NCBI RefSeq assembly: GCF_011813015.1 | Contig: NZ_QHLQ01000024.1 | Location: 1-61,424, forward strand | Origin: Parasedimentitalea denitrificans | GTDB taxonomy: Bacteria > Pseudomonadota > Alphaproteobacteria > Rhodobacterales > Rhodobacteraceae | Direction of reading: 5' to 3' | Length of the DNA stretch: 61,424 nucleotides | The notes under the pieces: generated by a model | Told to the model about the DNA's origin: nothing | The model's database searches: none | The model's input: only the letters and a program-made list of their open reading frames with translations | Position numbers and translations under genes: made by a program | In this document: one piece after another, positions 9,504-18,965 of the stretch | Position numbering within the stretch: the first letter of the stretch is position 1 | How the letters are laid out: each line of letters begins with the position of its first letter

Positions 9504-10553
9504 ATGCAAGAACCGCTGATTTTCGATGGCCACAACGACTTACTGCTGCGATTGCATCAGCACGATGTACCAGCTGGGAAGGACGGCTTTCAGGGAGCTG
9601 GCGGACGTCACATAGATCTGGACAAGGCCCAGCTTGGAGGTTTTGGCGGAGGTTTTTTCGCCATTTTTGTTCCGGGAGAAAAAAGCCTGTCCAATGACAT
9701 GGATGAAATGCTGCTGAGCAGTTACGACTTACCCCTACCACCTCAAGTGGATTGGAACGACGCATCCAAGGTGGCTCTGTCTCAGGCTTCTATCCTTATC
9801 AATCTCGAAAGAGACGGCGCTTTGAAGATTTGCCGAAACACCAAAGAAATTCGGGAATGTTTGAACAGTGGGTTGATGGCCGCTGTGATGCACATGGAAG
9901 GAGCCGAGGCAATTGATCCCGACTTCCAAACACTTGATGTGTTGTATGAAGCTGGGTTGCGTTCACTTGGACCTGTATGGAGCCGGCCGACAATTTTCGC
10001 TCACGGCGTGCCATTCCGCTTTCCCAACACGCCAGACATTGGCTCGGGCCTAACTGAAATAGGAACAAGACTAATACGCAAATGTAATGACTTGGGGGTC
10101 ATGATTGATCTATCCCACCTGAATGAATCTGGGTTCTGGGATGTTGCACGTATCAGCACCAAACCGCTGGTTGCCACCCACTCTAGCGCCCATGCACTTT
10201 GTCCTCATAGCCGCAACCTGACCGACCGTCAGTTGCACGCAATCCGCGACAGTGATGGGATGGTCGGCTTAAATTTTGCTGTCGCCTTTTTGCGCTCAGA
10301 CGGTAGAATGATCGAAGAGACACCCATTGTAACGATGCTAGATCACCTTGATCACTTGATTGAGCAACTTGGCGAGGACCGGGTCGGCATGGGATCTGAC
10401 TTTGACGGCGCAGTTGTACCCGAAGGGATCAAAACCATCGCCGGGCTGCCAAACCTGAGGTCTGCAATGGCTGACCGCGGTTACAACGATGTACTAATCA
10501 AGAAGCTCTGCCACGACAACTGGCTAAGGGTTCTCGACCTGACTTGGACGTAA
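9504..10553 (+). CDS. Membrane dipeptidase (peptidase family M19)
   Basis: A zinc metallopeptidase that hydrolyses dipeptides, some with D-residues. I chose ATG 9504 (349 residues) because the family motif DGHND (zinc ligands His10 and Asp12) then lies at the very N-terminus and GGGGAA precedes the start. Other M19 signatures are the metal-bridging Glu in MEGAEAI, the histidines in HSSAHALCPHSRN, and MGSDFDGA near the C-terminus. No signal peptide is present, so it is probably cytoplasmic. It sits 44 bases ahead of a peptide importer, which suggests that imported dipeptides are its substrate. Confidence 0.93.
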   Translation: MQEPLIFDGHNDLLLRLHQHDVPAGKDGFQGAGGRHIDLDKAQLGGFGGGFFAIFVPGEKSLSNDMDEMLLSSYDLPLPPQVDWNDASKVALSQASILINLERDGALKICRNTKEIRECLNSGLMAAVMHMEGAEAIDPDFQTLDVLYEAGLRSLGPVWSRPTIFAHGVPFRFPNTPDIGSGLTEIGTRLIRKCNDLGVMIDLSHLNESGFWDVARISTKPLVATHSSAHALCPHSRNLTDRQLHAIRDSDGMVGLNFAVAFLRSDGRMIEETPIVTMLDHLDHLIEQLGEDRVGMGSDFDGAVVPEGIKTIAGLPNLRSAMADRGYNDVLIKKLCHDNWLRVLDLTWT

Positions 10554-10597
10554 CATCGTCCGAATTTAATTCTAAAAAACTGCAAGGGAGAAATATA

Positions 10598-12193
10598 ATG
10601 AACGCCTTTACCAAATTAATGGGGACCGCTGCACTCGGTTTTGCCCTAGGTGCTGTTGCCCTGCCCGTTATGGCGGAAACACCAGCCAACATGCTAGTTA
10701 TTGCCAACCGCATTGACGACATCACCACATTGGATCCTGCACAAAGTTTTGAATTTGCGGGCTCGGACGTTCTGCGCAATGTCTACGGCAAGCTGGTCAA
10801 CTTTGACCCGATGAACCTGGATGCCGGTTATCAGCCAGACTTAGCAGAAAGCTGGACCGTATCAGAGGATGGCAAGACCATCACGTTCACAATGCGAGAA
10901 GGCGTCAAATTCCACTCGGGCAACCCTGTTCGCGCCGAAGACGTGGCCTTTTCGTTCAAGCGCGTCGTCGCTCTGAACAAAACACCGTCGTTCATCCTAA
11001 CACAGTTTGGTTTCACACCTGAAAATATGGATGAAACCATCACAGTCAGTGGCAACACAGTGTCGATCACAACCGACAAACGCTATGCTACATCTTTTGT
11101 TTTGAACTGCTTGACTGCAACCATCGCCGGTGTTGTTGACGAAGTAACAGTCATGGCAAACGAAGTTGATGGCGATCTTGGCAACGAGTGGCTGAAGACC
11201 AACTCGGCTGGGTCCGGCGCCTACAGCCTGGTAAGCTGGAAGCCAAAAGAAAGCGTTACCCTGCAAGCGAATGCAGACTTCTATCTGGGCGCACCAGCGA
11301 TGAAGCGTGTGATTGTTCGCCACGTACAAGAAAGCGCAACCCAGCGCCTGATGCTGGAACGCGGTGACATCGATATAGCCCGCGATCTGAACCCGTCAGA
11401 TGTTGAAGGTATACGTCAAGCTGAAGGCGTTGAAGTTCTCGAAGAAATGCGCGGTCGCTTGATGTACATTTCGATGAACCAAAAGCACCCTGCACTATCC
11501 AAGCCAGAAGTTCGCCAGGCTCTGAAGTACCTAATCGACTATGAAGGCATGCAGAATAGCTTCCTCAAAGGCGCATATGTTACTCACCAGAACTTCCTGC
11601 CGAAAACTTACTTGGGTGCTGTCGACGAGAACCCGTTTTCGATGGATGTCGAAAAAGCCAAGGCCCTACTGGCAGAAGCTGGTGTAGACGGTCTTGAGTT
11701 GACAGTTGGTGTTCGCGAAGCTCAGGAACGTCTGGAAATCGGTCAGTCGCTGCAAAACACATTTGCGCAGGCAGGCATCACGCTGAACCTAGAAGTTGGT
11801 ACTGGTAAGCAGGTTTTGTCCAAGTACCGTGCACGTGAACTGGATATCTATCTGGGCGCATGGGGTCCTGACTATCCGGATCCGCATACAAATGCTGGTA
11901 CATTTGCTTATAACCCGGACAACTCGGACGAGGCACAGGCCACTGGTTTGCTGGCATGGCGTAACAGCTGGGATACTGGCAAGCTGACCGGCATGTCTGC
12001 GGCAGCTGTGATCGAAGGTGACCGCAGCAAGCGTGAAATGATGTATCACGACATTCAGGCAACTTTCCGCGATACATCCCCATTTGCCGTGATGTTCCAG
12101 AAGATTGAACCGGCTGGCATTAACGAAGATGTCGAAGGTCTGAACCTAGGCGGCGCGATCACCGCAGTGTCATACTGGACCGTGACCAAGTAA
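10598..12193 (+). CDS. Peptide ABC transporter, periplasmic binding protein (family 5)
   Basis: A solute-binding protein of the DppA/OppA type that captures peptides in the periplasm. The ATG at 10598 follows AAGGGAG and begins a Sec signal peptide, likely cleaved after VMA near residue 26, leaving ETPANML. An upstream in-frame ATG at 10544 lacks both features. The mature protein shows family-5 landmarks such as the early TLDPAQSFEF segment, LAESWTVSEDGKTITFTMRE and KFHSGNPVRAEDVAFSFKR. At 531 residues the length is normal. The stop codon is followed directly by the next start. With the M19 peptidase upstream, dipeptides are the likely cargo. Confidence 0.93.
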   Translation: MNAFTKLMGTAALGFALGAVALPVMAETPANMLVIANRIDDITTLDPAQSFEFAGSDVLRNVYGKLVNFDPMNLDAGYQPDLAESWTVSEDGKTITFTMREGVKFHSGNPVRAEDVAFSFKRVVALNKTPSFILTQFGFTPENMDETITVSGNTVSITTDKRYATSFVLNCLTATIAGVVDEVTVMANEVDGDLGNEWLKTNSAGSGAYSLVSWKPKESVTLQANADFYLGAPAMKRVIVRHVQESATQRLMLERGDIDIARDLNPSDVEGIRQAEGVEVLEEMRGRLMYISMNQKHPALSKPEVRQALKYLIDYEGMQNSFLKGAYVTHQNFLPKTYLGAVDENPFSMDVEKAKALLAEAGVDGLELTVGVREAQERLEIGQSLQNTFAQAGITLNLEVGTGKQVLSKYRARELDIYLGAWGPDYPDPHTNAGTFAYNPDNSDEAQATGLLAWRNSWDTGKLTGMSAAAVIEGDRSKREMMYHDIQATFRDTSPFAVMFQKIEPAGINEDVEGLNLGGAITAVSYWTVTK

Positions 12194-13252
12194 ATGGCTT
12201 CAACGCACTACACACCAAAGAGGCAGCCCCGGCTGCCTCTTCCTTCTTGGCTAAAGGGTACGCTCGTCACCCTTGCGTCAATCTCGGTCACAATGCTTGG
12301 CCTCTTGTTTGTCACCTTCTTTATTGGTCGGGTGATGCCGATCGATCCGGTCATTGCTGTTGTCGGCGAACGCGCCACACAGGAACAGTACCATAACGCT
12401 TTTCTTGAGCTTGGGCTCGATAAGCCGCTAATCACACAGTTTGCCATGTATGTCTGGGACGTGCTGCATGGCGATTTTGGCATGTCACTACTGAATGCCC
12501 GCCCCGTATCCGAAGACATCGGCCGCGTGTTTCCTGCTACAATGGAGCTTGCCACCATCGGTATCCTGATCGGCATCATCCTTGGCGTCCCACTGGGCGT
12601 TGTTGCCGCTGTCCGCCGTGGCAGCTGGATCGACCAAATCGCCCGCGTCATCGCGCTTGTCGGCTATTCCATGCCAATTTTCTGGCTCGGCCTGATGGGT
12701 CTTTTGCTGTTCTACGGCATATTGGGTTGGGTCGGTGGACCTGGCCGTCAGAGCATCTTCTACGAAGACATGTTTCCATCCGTTACCGGAATGATCCTGG
12801 TCGATGCCGCACTTGCACGTGACTGGGGCGCCTTCAAAGATGCGTTCTCTCACATAATCCTGCCTGCATCCCTGCTCGGTTACTACAGCCTCGCCTACAT
12901 CAGCCGCATGACCCGCTCGTTCATGTTGGAACAGCTGTCGGCCGAATATGTTACCACCGCCCGCGTCAAAGGTATGAGCGAATGGGCCGTGATCTGGCGA
13001 CATGCGTTCCGCAACATCCGTGTTCAGCTGATCACAGTGATTGCACTCAGCTATGCCAACTTGCTCGAAGGTTCGGTCCTGACCGAGATCATCTTCTCAT
13101 GGCCAGGAATCGGCAACTATATCACCACCGCGCTGCTTTCCGCTGACATGAACGCAGTTCTGGGCGGTACAGTTGTAGTTGGGCTGATTTTTGTCTGCCT
13201 GAACATCTTTTCCGACCTTCTCTACAAAATCTTCGATCCGAGGTCCAAATGA
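12194..13252 (+). CDS. Peptide ABC transporter permease (DppB type)
   Basis: The first inner-membrane subunit of the importer (352 residues). It has an N-terminal membrane anchor at about residues 20-45 and then the BPD-transport domain with five further helices. The EAA-loop that contacts the ATPase is visible as EYVTTARVKGMSEWAVIWRH. Its ATG abuts the binding-protein stop with no spacer, and its end overlaps the DppC-type gene by 4 bases, so translation is tightly coupled. Confidence 0.93.
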   Translation: MASTHYTPKRQPRLPLPSWLKGTLVTLASISVTMLGLLFVTFFIGRVMPIDPVIAVVGERATQEQYHNAFLELGLDKPLITQFAMYVWDVLHGDFGMSLLNARPVSEDIGRVFPATMELATIGILIGIILGVPLGVVAAVRRGSWIDQIARVIALVGYSMPIFWLGLMGLLLFYGILGWVGGPGRQSIFYEDMFPSVTGMILVDAALARDWGAFKDAFSHIILPASLLGYYSLAYISRMTRSFMLEQLSAEYVTTARVKGMSEWAVIWRHAFRNIRVQLITVIALSYANLLEGSVLTEIIFSWPGIGNYITTALLSADMNAVLGGTVVVGLIFVCLNIFSDLLYKIFDPRSK

Positions 13253-14166
13253 CCAGTCAAAATTTAAGCACGCGCGAATGGCTGTTGTCTGACACCCCTG
13301 AATCGCGCCGCCACGCACGGCTGGCAGCAATGTACAAAGGTTGGCTAACCCTGCGCGGCAATCACATGGCCATGATCGGTCTTGCAATTATCGTGGTGCT
13401 GGTTGGCACCGCGCTCTTTGCCCCATTACTGGCGCCACATGATCCCTTTGTTCAAGAGCTGGGCAACCGGCTGCAACCACTAGGCACCGAGGGCCACATC
13501 CTAGGGACCGACACACTGGGCCGCGACATCCTGAGCAGGATGATCTACGGGTCCCGGATCACACTTTATATTGTTGCTCTGGTAGCGATGATCGCTCCAA
13601 TCGCAGGCTTGCTGGTTGGCACAGTATCCGGTTACGCAGGTGGCTGGACTGATATCATCCTGATGCGGATCACTGATATCTTCCTGGCCTTCCCTCGTCT
13701 GGTGCTTGCACTGGCTTTTGTGGCCGCATTGGGTGCCGGTATTGAAAACGCGGTTCTCGCGATTTCGCTAACGGCTTGGCCCCCCTATGCCCGTATGGCA
13801 CGCGCTGAAACGCTAACCATCCGCTCCTCGGATTACATCAGCGCGATCCGTCTGCAAGGTGCCGGTCCGTTGCGGATTATCACCAAACATATCTGGCCGC
13901 TCTGCATCAGCTCACTGATTGTGCGGGTCACTCTGGACATGGCTGGCATCATTCTGGCCGCTGCGGGTCTGGGCTTCCTTGGCCTTGGCGCACAACCTCC
14001 CTCACCTGAATGGGGCGCAATGATTTCTGAGGGACGTCGCTTCATTCTGGACCATTGGTGGATCGCCACTATGCCCGGTCTTGCCATTTTTGCAGTTTCG
14101 CTGGCCTTCAACCTGCTGGGTGATGGATTGCGCGACGTACTCGATCCAAAGGACAGCGCATCATGA
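13249..14166 (+). CDS. Peptide ABC transporter permease (DppC type)
   Basis: The second membrane subunit of the importer (305 residues). It has the N-terminal OppC-type anchor (around LAIIVVLVGTALFAPLLAPH), the HILGTDTLGRDILSRMIYGS signature, and an EAA-loop (DYISAIRLQGAGPLRIITKH). Both ends overlap neighbouring genes by 4 bases (ATGA). It pairs with the DppB-type protein to form the pore. Confidence 0.93.
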   Translation: MTSQNLSTREWLLSDTPESRRHARLAAMYKGWLTLRGNHMAMIGLAIIVVLVGTALFAPLLAPHDPFVQELGNRLQPLGTEGHILGTDTLGRDILSRMIYGSRITLYIVALVAMIAPIAGLLVGTVSGYAGGWTDIILMRITDIFLAFPRLVLALAFVAALGAGIENAVLAISLTAWPPYARMARAETLTIRSSDYISAIRLQGAGPLRIITKHIWPLCISSLIVRVTLDMAGIILAAAGLGFLGLGAQPPSPEWGAMISEGRRFILDHWWIATMPGLAIFAVSLAFNLLGDGLRDVLDPKDSAS

Positions 14167-15020
14167 GCACGCTTCTGGACGTAGAAAACCTTTGGGTGAA
14201 ATTCCCAACCCGTAACGGAGTGTTTGACGCAGTACGCGGAGTGTCCTTTTCGCTTGGCCGAGAAAGGCTGGGAATCGTTGGCGAAAGCGGATCCGGCAAA
14301 TCTATGACTGGCCGCGCCATCCTACGCCTAATCCGCAGCCCCGGCATTGTGGAGGCTGGTCATGTCAGCCTGCACGGCGACAACCTTCTCGACAAATCCG
14401 AGAAGGAAATGCGCAGCGTTCGGGGTGAAAAGATCTCGATGGTGATGCAGGACCCCAAATTCTCATTGAACCCTGTGATGACAGTCGGCGCTCAGATTAT
14501 AGAAGCTTACCGGCTGCACGCTAAGGCCACCAAGGCCGAGGCCTACAGGAAGTCGGTCGAAATGCTCGAAGCCGTGGCCATTCGTGATCCCGAACGGGTG
14601 ATGAAAGCCTATCCACATGAAATGTCGGGGGGCATGGGTCAACGTATCATGATTGCAATGATGCTGATCCCCAACCCCGAAATCCTGATTGCTGATGAAC
14701 CTACGTCGGCGTTGGATGTGTCCGTTCAGGGGCAGGTTTTGTCAATCATGGACAAGCTGGTCAAGGACCGCGGTATGGGGCTGATCTTTATCAGCCACGA
14801 CCTCAACCTTGTTTCGCAGTTCTGCGACCGGGTTCTGATCATGTATTCGGGCCGTATTGTTGAGGTATGCGACGCTGACAAACTGCACGAGGCCAAACAT
14901 CCCTATACTCAGGGGTTGCTGGGCAGCCTACCACGCTTTGACGAACCGCGTGACCGACTACAGGTCTTAACCCGTGATCCCGCCTGGCGAGACGCCCCAA
15001 GCGTAGAGGGCCGCACATGA
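14163..15020 (+). CDS. Peptide ABC transporter ATP-binding protein (DppD type)
   Basis: The first ATPase of the importer (285 residues). Walker A is GESGSGKS, the signature is MSGGMGQR, and Walker B is ILIADEPTSALD. It is shorter than typical DppD/OppD proteins (about 320-330) because it stops soon after the HPYTQGLLGSLPRF region. The C-terminal cysteine cluster common in this subfamily is missing. The nucleotide-binding core is complete, so I regard it as a short but functional variant. It overlaps both neighbours by 4 bases. Confidence 0.92.
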   Translation: MSTLLDVENLWVKFPTRNGVFDAVRGVSFSLGRERLGIVGESGSGKSMTGRAILRLIRSPGIVEAGHVSLHGDNLLDKSEKEMRSVRGEKISMVMQDPKFSLNPVMTVGAQIIEAYRLHAKATKAEAYRKSVEMLEAVAIRDPERVMKAYPHEMSGGMGQRIMIAMMLIPNPEILIADEPTSALDVSVQGQVLSIMDKLVKDRGMGLIFISHDLNLVSQFCDRVLIMYSGRIVEVCDADKLHEAKHPYTQGLLGSLPRFDEPRDRLQVLTRDPAWRDAPSVEGRT

Positions 15021-15772
15021 GCACCGCGATTTCAATTGAAAACCTGAACGTCTATTTTGGTGAACATCACGACCTATTTCAGGCCGTGAAAAACGCTAGC
15101 CTATCCGTTGAACAGGGCGCTAGCTTTGGTCTGGTCGGGGAGAGTGGGTCTGGCAAGTCTACCATCCTCAAGGCCATCACTGGTCTGGCCCCACAGTGGG
15201 ACGGTAGTATGTCCATCGAAGGTAACACCCTGAACCACAAACGGGACAGGAGTTTCTACAAGACCGTGCAAATGGTGTTTCAGGATCCCTATGCTTCACT
15301 GCATCCGCGCCATTCCGTGGATCAGGTTCTGAGCGAAACCCTGCAACTGCATGGGTTCCGCGATGTCAATGATCGGGTCAACAAGCTGCTAGAGGACGTG
15401 GGTCTAGGTCCTGCTTTCCGTTTTCGGTATCCACACCAGCTGTCCGGTGGCCAACGCCAGCGGGTGGCCATCGCGAGGGCCTTGGCACCAGAGCCCGACA
15501 TCCTGTTGCTGGATGAACCGACATCTGCATTGGACGTATCCGTTCAAGCTGAAATCCTGAATCTTCTCAGTGACTTACGATCAGAGCATGGGTTAACATT
15601 CCTGATGGTATCCCACGATCTTGCCGTAGTGGCCCATATGTGTGAACGCGCTGCAGTCATGCAAAAAGGGGAAATTGTAGAGGTGATTGACATCGCAGAT
15701 ATGCGCGCAGGTAAAACGAATCAAGACTATACTGCCAAACTACTGGATGCCTCGGCCAACCGGGTCGCATAA
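15017..15772 (+). CDS. Peptide ABC transporter ATP-binding protein (DppF type)
   Basis: The second ATPase of the importer (251 residues), last gene of the operon. Walker A is GESGSGKS, the signature is LSGGQRQRVAIARA, Walker B is ILLLDEPTSALD, and the switch histidine is in VSHDLAVV. Like its partner it lacks the extended oligopeptide-transport C-terminal domain with cysteines. Two short ATPases in one system fit a heterodimeric motor. Confidence 0.92.
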   Translation: MSTAISIENLNVYFGEHHDLFQAVKNASLSVEQGASFGLVGESGSGKSTILKAITGLAPQWDGSMSIEGNTLNHKRDRSFYKTVQMVFQDPYASLHPRHSVDQVLSETLQLHGFRDVNDRVNKLLEDVGLGPAFRFRYPHQLSGGQRQRVAIARALAPEPDILLLDEPTSALDVSVQAEILNLLSDLRSEHGLTFLMVSHDLAVVAHMCERAAVMQKGEIVEVIDIADMRAGKTNQDYTAKLLDASANRVA

Positions 15773-15784
15773 AGAAATGGCGAG

Positions 15785-15808
15785 CAGCCCAGTAAATTCA
15801 CCGGGCTG
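15785..15808. terminator. Hairpin between convergent genes
   Basis: Arms CAGCCC (15785-15790) and GGGCTG (15803-15808) enclose a 12-base loop with two more possible pairs. It lies between the ends of the peptide importer (plus) and the flagellin gene (minus), and T-rich sequence follows on both strands. It probably serves as a weak bidirectional terminator. Confidence 0.5.
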
Positions 15809-15821
15809 TTCGACTTAGTTT

Positions 15822-16670
15822 TTAGCGGAACAATTGCATCATAGTTTCTGGAGCGCTGTTGGCGATCGAGAGCGACTGGACTGCAAGTTGCTGTTGTGTT
15901 TGCAAGGCCTTCAACCGTGCTGAAGCTTCTTCCATATCAGTATCAGTCATTGAACTAACACCCAGCGTCATGGAATCTGCCAGCTTTGACACAAACTCAC
16001 CTTGGTCTTTTAGGCGGGCGGTATCGGCACCCAGTTGAGCAGCTCCATCAATGGCCACCGAAATAAACCCTTCGACTTCAGTTAATGCTGTTGCTGCAGT
16101 TGCGGAATCTGTGATCGTTGTCAGGTTCGAAGCAAGATCGACATTGGTTTCAAAGTCCAGCGTGTTAACTGTGATATTGGTCGGAGTTGGAGTACCAGTT
16201 GCACCTACCCTGTCCAACGACGCCAGAACACCCATGCTCGTCGCACCATTGCCATCGACATCGGCAGCCAGCAAGTTGGTGCCGTTGAACTGAGCAGCTC
16301 CAACAATCGCAGCAACCTGCGCAATTTTCTTGTCAATAGCGTCTTGGATTTTGCTATGGTCAACGTTTTCAGATTGTGCCGAGACTATGAGCTCTTTAAT
16401 TTCAGTCAGCTTCTCCACAACTTGTTCTGCACCTGCTGAAGCGACTGAAACGGTTGCTTCTCCAACCGCCAGCGCGTCCGAGATTGCATTGAACCCGGCG
16501 ATGTCAGATTCCATTGTCTTGGAAATGGCCCATACCGCTGCATTATCGCTAGCAGAACCGACCCGCTTACCTGTCGAAATTTCATTCTGTGCGTCAGTCA
16601 GGTTATTGTTGACAGATTGCAAGGTCTGCAGGGCAACCATGGCCCCACCATTGGCTAGAATGCTGGTCAT
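15822..16670 (-). CDS. Flagellin
   Basis: The structural protein of the flagellar filament (282 residues, short as in other alphaproteobacteria). The conserved N-terminal D0/D1 coiled-coil region is clear (NNNLTDAQNEISTGKRVGSA, then DNAAVWAISKTMESDI), as is the C-terminal helix region ending NSAPETMMQLFR. The variable centre is small. I chose ATG 16670, which begins MTSILANGGAM and has AAAGGAAA upstream, over a frame opening at 16691. No other flagellar gene lies within the window, so this is an isolated copy, perhaps one of several flagellins. Confidence 0.94.
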   Translation of the reverse strand: MTSILANGGAMVALQTLQSVNNNLTDAQNEISTGKRVGSASDNAAVWAISKTMESDIAGFNAISDALAVGEATVSVASAGAEQVVEKLTEIKELIVSAQSENVDHSKIQDAIDKKIAQVAAIVGAAQFNGTNLLAADVDGNGATSMGVLASLDRVGATGTPTPTNITVNTLDFETNVDLASNLTTITDSATAATALTEVEGFISVAIDGAAQLGADTARLKDQGEFVSKLADSMTLGVSSMTDTDMEEASARLKALQTQQQLAVQSLSIANSAPETMMQLFR

Positions 16671-17422
16671 TTGCTGTTTTCCTTTAGTCAATTCGTGAGG
16701 CTTTTTTTACCTCAGAGTGTTTTTTAGCCCCGAAAGGCCATTCGATACGTCATTCTGACTACAGCGTTAGGCATCTTGCCATTTCGCACGGTCCCTTTTT
16801 GAGAACATGACGAGATACCTACTCTACGGTGGTTAATGGCTTCGTATACCGACAGGGAAAAATATCGAGAAAACACAAGTTATGACAGTCGGATTGCACT
16901 TGAACCTCTCCTAACAACCATAGACACGCAAGAGATTTAACGCTCAACCATTAGCTTTAAATTGATTATAGACAGATAGTTATTGGAGAACATTTTTGAA
17001 AGTTGAACTCTCTTTACGGGAATTTTGAACCGCCAACGCACCTAAAAAGTTATAACAAGTGGATCGATTTTTACAACTACGGAACGCTGAATTCATGGGA
17101 AGTTAGTAAAACTGGCCAGCGAGTAGCTTGAGAAACCGACCACCAAAACGGGCTTTGGGGCCGAATACACGACATCAACAATGCACCTATTTGCAGAAAA
17201 TTCGCCCATCGGCGGTTTCCTGCGCGCCATCAACGCCCCCCAAAAAAATACTCTGCACACTTTCAGCGGCCCTGCCCCCTGGGCCCAACGGCGCCTCTAG
17301 TTCTGCTCATAGTTTTGAGACCTGGACAAAGGTGCCCCCTGCCCGCCAATATTTCCGCTAAACAGATTCACATTTCAAACTGAACTACCATATAAGGGAT
17401 TGAGGACAGGAAGGATTTCACC
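16671..17422. other. Intergenic between flagellin and ppk2
   Basis: About 750 bases holding two divergent promoter regions. A short inverted repeat (GAGG-CTTTTTTTA-CCTC) lies about 30 bases upstream of the flagellin start and would fall in its leader. Plus-strand reading frames at 17128-17361 and from about 17180 show no family similarity or ribosome binding site. I take them as chance or decayed sequence. I see no sigma-54 or CtrA-type site with correct spacing ahead of the flagellin gene. Confidence 0.4.
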
Positions 17423-18292
17423 ATGCAACTGCCGTTCAACGGGGCCATTAGCGCCTACTATGAGGATGCTGCACCTGATGAAGTTCACAGGTCCATTCGT
17501 GATGGAAACAAAACGGAAGTCCTGAGCCAGAGCTACCCGCATCGAGAAAGAATGCGCCGAAAGGTCTATGATAAGGACATGGCCAAACTGCAGGTAGAGT
17601 TGGTGAAAATGCAGGCAGGGATAAAGCAGTCTGGCGACCGTATTGCAGTAATTTTTGAAGGACGCGATGCCTCTGGAAAAGGAGGAACAATCAAGCGGTT
17701 CCAGGAAAACCTCAATCCGCGTGGGGCACGTGTCGTTGCCCTTAGCAAACCTTCAGAAGCTGAACAAACCCAATGGTATTTCCAACGTTATATTGACCAC
17801 CTACCATCAGGTGGTGAGATAACATTTTTTGACCGAAGCTGGTACAATCGTGGCGTAGTGGAAAAAGTGTTCGGTTTCTGCAGCAACGATCAACGCGAGC
17901 GTTTCTTTAGGCAAGTAGACGGCTTTGAGCGTGCGCTGGTCGATGACGGTATCAAGCTGTTCAAGTTGTGGCTGAATGTTGGTCGTGCCGAACAGCTACG
18001 TCGGTTCCTTAAACGCGAACAAGACCCGCTAAAACAGTGGAAGCTTAGCCCAATTGACATAAAGGGCCTGGAACGATGGGATGATTACTCGGACGCTATC
18101 GGCGAGACACTAGAGCGCACCCACAACGAAGTTGCACCTTGGACAGTTATTAGGTCTGAAGATAAACGCCGTGCCCGACTATCGGCTATTCGCCACGTTC
18201 TAAGCGCGTTAGACTACGACAACAAAGACGCAAGTGCGTTGGGTACAATTGATCAATCCATTTGCGGAGGCCCGGAAATCTTGAATGCCTAA
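17423..18292 (+). CDS. ppk2: Polyphosphate kinase 2 family protein
   Basis: PPK2 enzymes transfer phosphate between polyphosphate and nucleotides, typically making GTP/ATP from GDP/ADP. At 289 residues this is a single-domain class I-type protein. Walker A is GRDASGKGG (residues about 80-88). The Walker B/lid motif FFDRSWYNRG is at about 135-144. A good AGGAAGG site lies upstream of ATG 17423. Its end overlaps the TetR gene by 8 bases, so the two form an operon. The nucleotide preference cannot be told from sequence by eye. Confidence 0.93.
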   Translation: MQLPFNGAISAYYEDAAPDEVHRSIRDGNKTEVLSQSYPHRERMRRKVYDKDMAKLQVELVKMQAGIKQSGDRIAVIFEGRDASGKGGTIKRFQENLNPRGARVVALSKPSEAEQTQWYFQRYIDHLPSGGEITFFDRSWYNRGVVEKVFGFCSNDQRERFFRQVDGFERALVDDGIKLFKLWLNVGRAEQLRRFLKREQDPLKQWKLSPIDIKGLERWDDYSDAIGETLERTHNEVAPWTVIRSEDKRRARLSAIRHVLSALDYDNKDASALGTIDQSICGGPEILNA

Positions 18293-18902
18293 ACGCGGTT
18301 ACCATCACGGAAATTTACGCCAAGCGCTCGTTGAAGCAGCGCTGAAGCTGATAGAAGTAAAAGGCCCAACAGGGTTCACTTTGTCCGAAGCAGCCAAACA
18401 AGCAGGCGTCACCCCAGCAGCGGTCTATCGCCATTTTGAGGGGCGCGAGGACCTGATCGCCGAGGCGGCGCGTCAGGGATATTCGATGTTCGCGGACTTG
18501 ATGCAATATGCCTACGACAAGGGGCAACCATCTGCACTGGCTGCATTTGAAACCACAGGCCGGGCATATTTGGCCTTTGCTCGCAAGCACCCTGGTCACT
18601 ACATAGCGATGTTCGAGAGTGGTATTTCAGTCAATCGCACTCCCGAGCTATCAGACGCTGCGGCCCGTGCCCGCGGTATTTTTGAGCGAGCGGTCACTGA
18701 GTTATGCGAACACATTCCACCTCACAAACGCCCGCCTGCTTCGATGTTTTCGGCACATATCCTTGCTCTTAGCCATGGAGTGGTAGAACTTTACGCCCGT
18801 AACACTCCCGGAACGGCGTCGCCATATTCGCCCGAAGACCTGTTAGAAAGCGGCATTGGCATCTATCTTCGTGGGCTGGGCTTGATCGAGCCCGACTCCT
18901 AA
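18285..18902 (+). CDS. TetR family transcriptional regulator
   Basis: A 205-residue repressor-type protein. The N-terminal helix-turn-helix spans about residues 8-55, with FTLSEAAKQAGVTPAAVYRH as the recognition part. The C-terminal ligand domain resembles the WHG-type TetR C-domain. It overlaps ppk2 by 8 bases, so it may control its own operon. Its ligand is unknown. No obvious palindromic operator was seen in the ppk2 upstream region. Confidence 0.88.
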   Translation: MPKRGYHHGNLRQALVEAALKLIEVKGPTGFTLSEAAKQAGVTPAAVYRHFEGREDLIAEAARQGYSMFADLMQYAYDKGQPSALAAFETTGRAYLAFARKHPGHYIAMFESGISVNRTPELSDAAARARGIFERAVTELCEHIPPHKRPPASMFSAHILALSHGVVELYARNTPGTASPYSPEDLLESGIGIYLRGLGLIEPDS

Positions 18903-18965
18903 CCCCTGTCGTCAGTTCCGAGCAAATCAACACTGACCCAACAGACAAAACTTGAGTGAGCGCTG

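Noticed and set aside
16671..16900. CtrA or sigma-54 promoter of the flagellin gene
   Set aside because: TTAA motifs occur but not at seven-base spacing, and no convincing GG-GC pair was found.
17128..17361. A 77-codon plus-strand frame upstream of ppk2
   Set aside because: Low-complexity composition rich in Pro, Ser and Arg, no ribosome binding site and no family similarity; another frame over the same bases looks equally plausible.
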